DNA of 33,354 nucleotides from Oscillospiraceae bacterium (GTDB taxonomy: Bacteria > Bacillota > Clostridia > Oscillospirales > CAG-272). A model generated the notes under the pieces. It had not been told where the DNA came from. It saw only the letters and a program-made list of their open reading frames with translations, and made no database searches. The position numbers were made by a program, and so were the translations under genes. Shown in pieces: positions 32,291 to 33,354 of this stretch; position 1 is the first letter of the stretch; each line of letters starts with the position of its first letter. The stretch lies in the NCBI GenBank assembly GCA_015064065.1, contig SVSY01000007.1:1-33354 (forward strand), written 5' to 3'.

Positions 32291-32899
32291 AAGCGCAAGC
32301 AACAAAAGATCCTTACATCTTGCGGCATACTCGCGAAGCTCTCTCTTTGACTGCAGAAAATATTCTCTGTAGTTTGCGGCAAAGCCTTCCGCCCGCACAC
32401 CCATTCCTTCGAGAATATACATAGCTCGGTAAAGGTGATATCTCTGCGTTACGACTATTACGTTGCTATATCCCGCATTTGCCGTATTGTATGCGCTCTC
32501 GTAGGTGGAAAATCCGATATCGTCACGCCTGATAGCTTCACGCGGAACTCCCGCATCTATGCAATATCGCTCCATTGCAGAGACCTCATCGTAATCCTCT
32601 CCCGAATTGTCACCGCTGAGCAGTATAAGGTCCGACACTCCCTCGCGGTAAAGAGCTACCGCACCGCGAAGTCTGTCCTCAAGCATATGCGATGGTGTTC
32701 CGTCAGCCTTTACACCCGCACCTAAAACGAGGATACAGTCGTATTTTTTATCTTCGAACGAATATGCGTCGCAGTCGTGTATCTCGCTTCTATCGGCGGT
32801 CCATATCACCAAGCGATTGCAGAATATCGCAAACGACAAAAGGACAGTGAATATTGATAATACGGTATAAATGATGATTCGGTATTTTTTCAACTCCAC
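32285..32899 (-). CDS. SanA/YdcF-family (DUF218) membrane-anchored protein
   Basis: This is a 204-residue protein with one N-terminal membrane segment (about 8-28) and a DUF218 domain. Conserved blocks are CILVLGAGVKADGTPSHMLEDRL, LILLSGDNSGEDYDEVSAM and VIVVTQRYHLYRAMYI. Family members are linked to envelope integrity and vancomycin tolerance; the enzymatic activity is unclear. The start is uncertain. GTG 32899 has its GAGGG only 2 nt away, while TTG 32893 has GAGAGGG at a normal 8-nt distance, so the true start may be 32893. It follows the Mrp-type gene by 29 nt. Confidence 0.9.
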   Translation of the reverse strand: MELKKYRIIIYTVLSIFTVLLSFAIFCNRLVIWTADRSEIHDCDAYSFEDKKYDCILVLGAGVKADGTPSHMLEDRLRGAVALYREGVSDLILLSGDNSGEDYDEVSAMERYCIDAGVPREAIRRDDIGFSTYESAYNTANAGYSNVIVVTQRYHLYRAMYILEGMGVRAEGFAANYREYFLQSKRELREYAARCKDLLLLALY

Positions 32900-32928
32900 T
32901 GCCCTCTCGAACGTTTATGGTTATAAAA

Positions 32929-33354
32929 TTAAAGCTTCTTCTGCGTTCTGTTTACAATGATCTCTGCCGCGGTCTCGAGATAGTCGTTGTCCATCATCTC
33001 GATCCAGCCCTTGTCAACAAGCGCTGTGAGCTTGGGATCCATAGGAATACGAGCGAGAAGGTCGTATCCAAACTTCTCTGCTACCTCGTCGATATGGCTC
33101 TCGCCGAATACCTTGATCTCCTTGCCGCAATCGGGACACTTGACGTAGCTCATATTCTCAACGAGACCGTAGACCGGAACGTTCATCATCTCTGCCATAT
33201 TAGCCGCCTTGGCAACTATCATCGAAACGAGCTCCTGAGGGCTGCTTACGATAACGATACCGTCGATCGGAATAGACTGGAAGATGGTGAGCGGAACGTC
33301 ACCCGTTCCGGGAGGGCAATCGATAAACATATAGTCGATATCGTGCCAGATAGT
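32929..33354 (-). CDS. Mrp/NBP35-type ATP-binding protein (partial)
   Basis: The C-terminal 141 residues are present; the start lies beyond the right edge, since the frame is open to 33354 (DIDYMFIDCPPGTGDVPLT). The DCPPGTGD motif is the Mrp Walker-B-like block. CPDC in SYVKCPDCGKEIKVFGES is the CxxC that bridges an iron-sulfur cluster. ARIPMDPKLTALVDKG is the typical C-terminal part. Mrp carries Fe-S clusters to target proteins. The Walker A motif is outside the window. Confidence 0.93.
   Translation of the reverse strand, partial: TIWHDIDYMFIDCPPGTGDVPLTIFQSIPIDGIVIVSSPQELVSMIVAKAANMAEMMNVPVYGLVENMSYVKCPDCGKEIKVFGESHIDEVAEKFGYDLLARIPMDPKLTALVDKGWIEMMDNDYLETAAEIIVNRTQKKL

Overview
The window looks like a chromosomal segment of a low-to-moderate GC Gram-positive bacterium, most likely a gut-type member of the Clostridia. 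The evidence is the ylxM-ffh-rpsP-khpA gene order, AGGAGG-like ribosome binding sites before almost every gene, TTGACA/TATAAT promoters with 17-18 nt spacers, a lipobox-type peptide-binding protein, a PucR/CdaR regulator, and a Y-family polymerase of the clostridial 'IDVNSAF' type. There is no sign of a prophage, insertion sequence, CRISPR array or rRNA operon. Most genes are housekeeping or accessory metabolic genes and most lie on the minus strand.

Left part (1-9360). An ECF-type sigma factor with a long C-terminal extension runs off the left edge (minus). Next is a two-gene minus operon of an alpha/beta hydrolase followed by an M50-type membrane metalloprotease. Divergent from it is a papain-like (NlpC/P60-type) cysteine hydrolase, then tRNA-Leu(CAA). 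The plus-strand SRP/ribosome operon ylxM-ffh-rpsP-khpA ends at a strong terminator, without the usual rimM-trmD-rplS. A hypothetical helical protein overlaps tail to tail with a GT4 glycosyltransferase. A 273-bp intergenic region full of inverted repeats precedes a LexA/CI-like XRE-S24 repressor.

Middle (9360-16230). A peptide-binding lipoprotein without adjacent permeases is followed by a shared bidirectional terminator. A GH127 glycosidase and a Y-family DNA polymerase form a minus operon. A MalK/UgpC-type ABC ATPase stands alone.

Right part (16231-33354). This is a long run of minus genes: ctpA-type S41 protease, greA, a membrane-anchored unknown, an EamA transporter, a 37-residue membrane micropeptide not called by ordinary length cut-offs, an RsuA-type pseudouridine synthase and tex. 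Upstream of ctpA is a PucR/CdaR-type regulator with its own promoter. A second tight minus operon contains dus, a degenerate response regulator, topoisomerase III, a three-TM unknown, deoC and rsmE. Divergent from dus is a membrane-anchored BspA-type leucine-rich repeat protein. It converges on a SanA/YdcF-type protein, and a truncated Mrp-type ATPase reaches the right edge.

The most interesting non-coding signals are: (i) a hairpin that pairs the Shine-Dalgarno and start codon of the micropeptide upstream of the pseudouridine synthase; (ii) two mutually exclusive hairpins in the greA-to-next-gene leader, one of which masks a ribosome binding site; (iii) a nested inverted-repeat element and a short hairpin repeat between the glycosyltransferase and the S24 repressor; and (iv) a perfect palindrome at the predicted transcription start of the ylxM-ffh operon. 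I did not find a clear new defence or mobile system.
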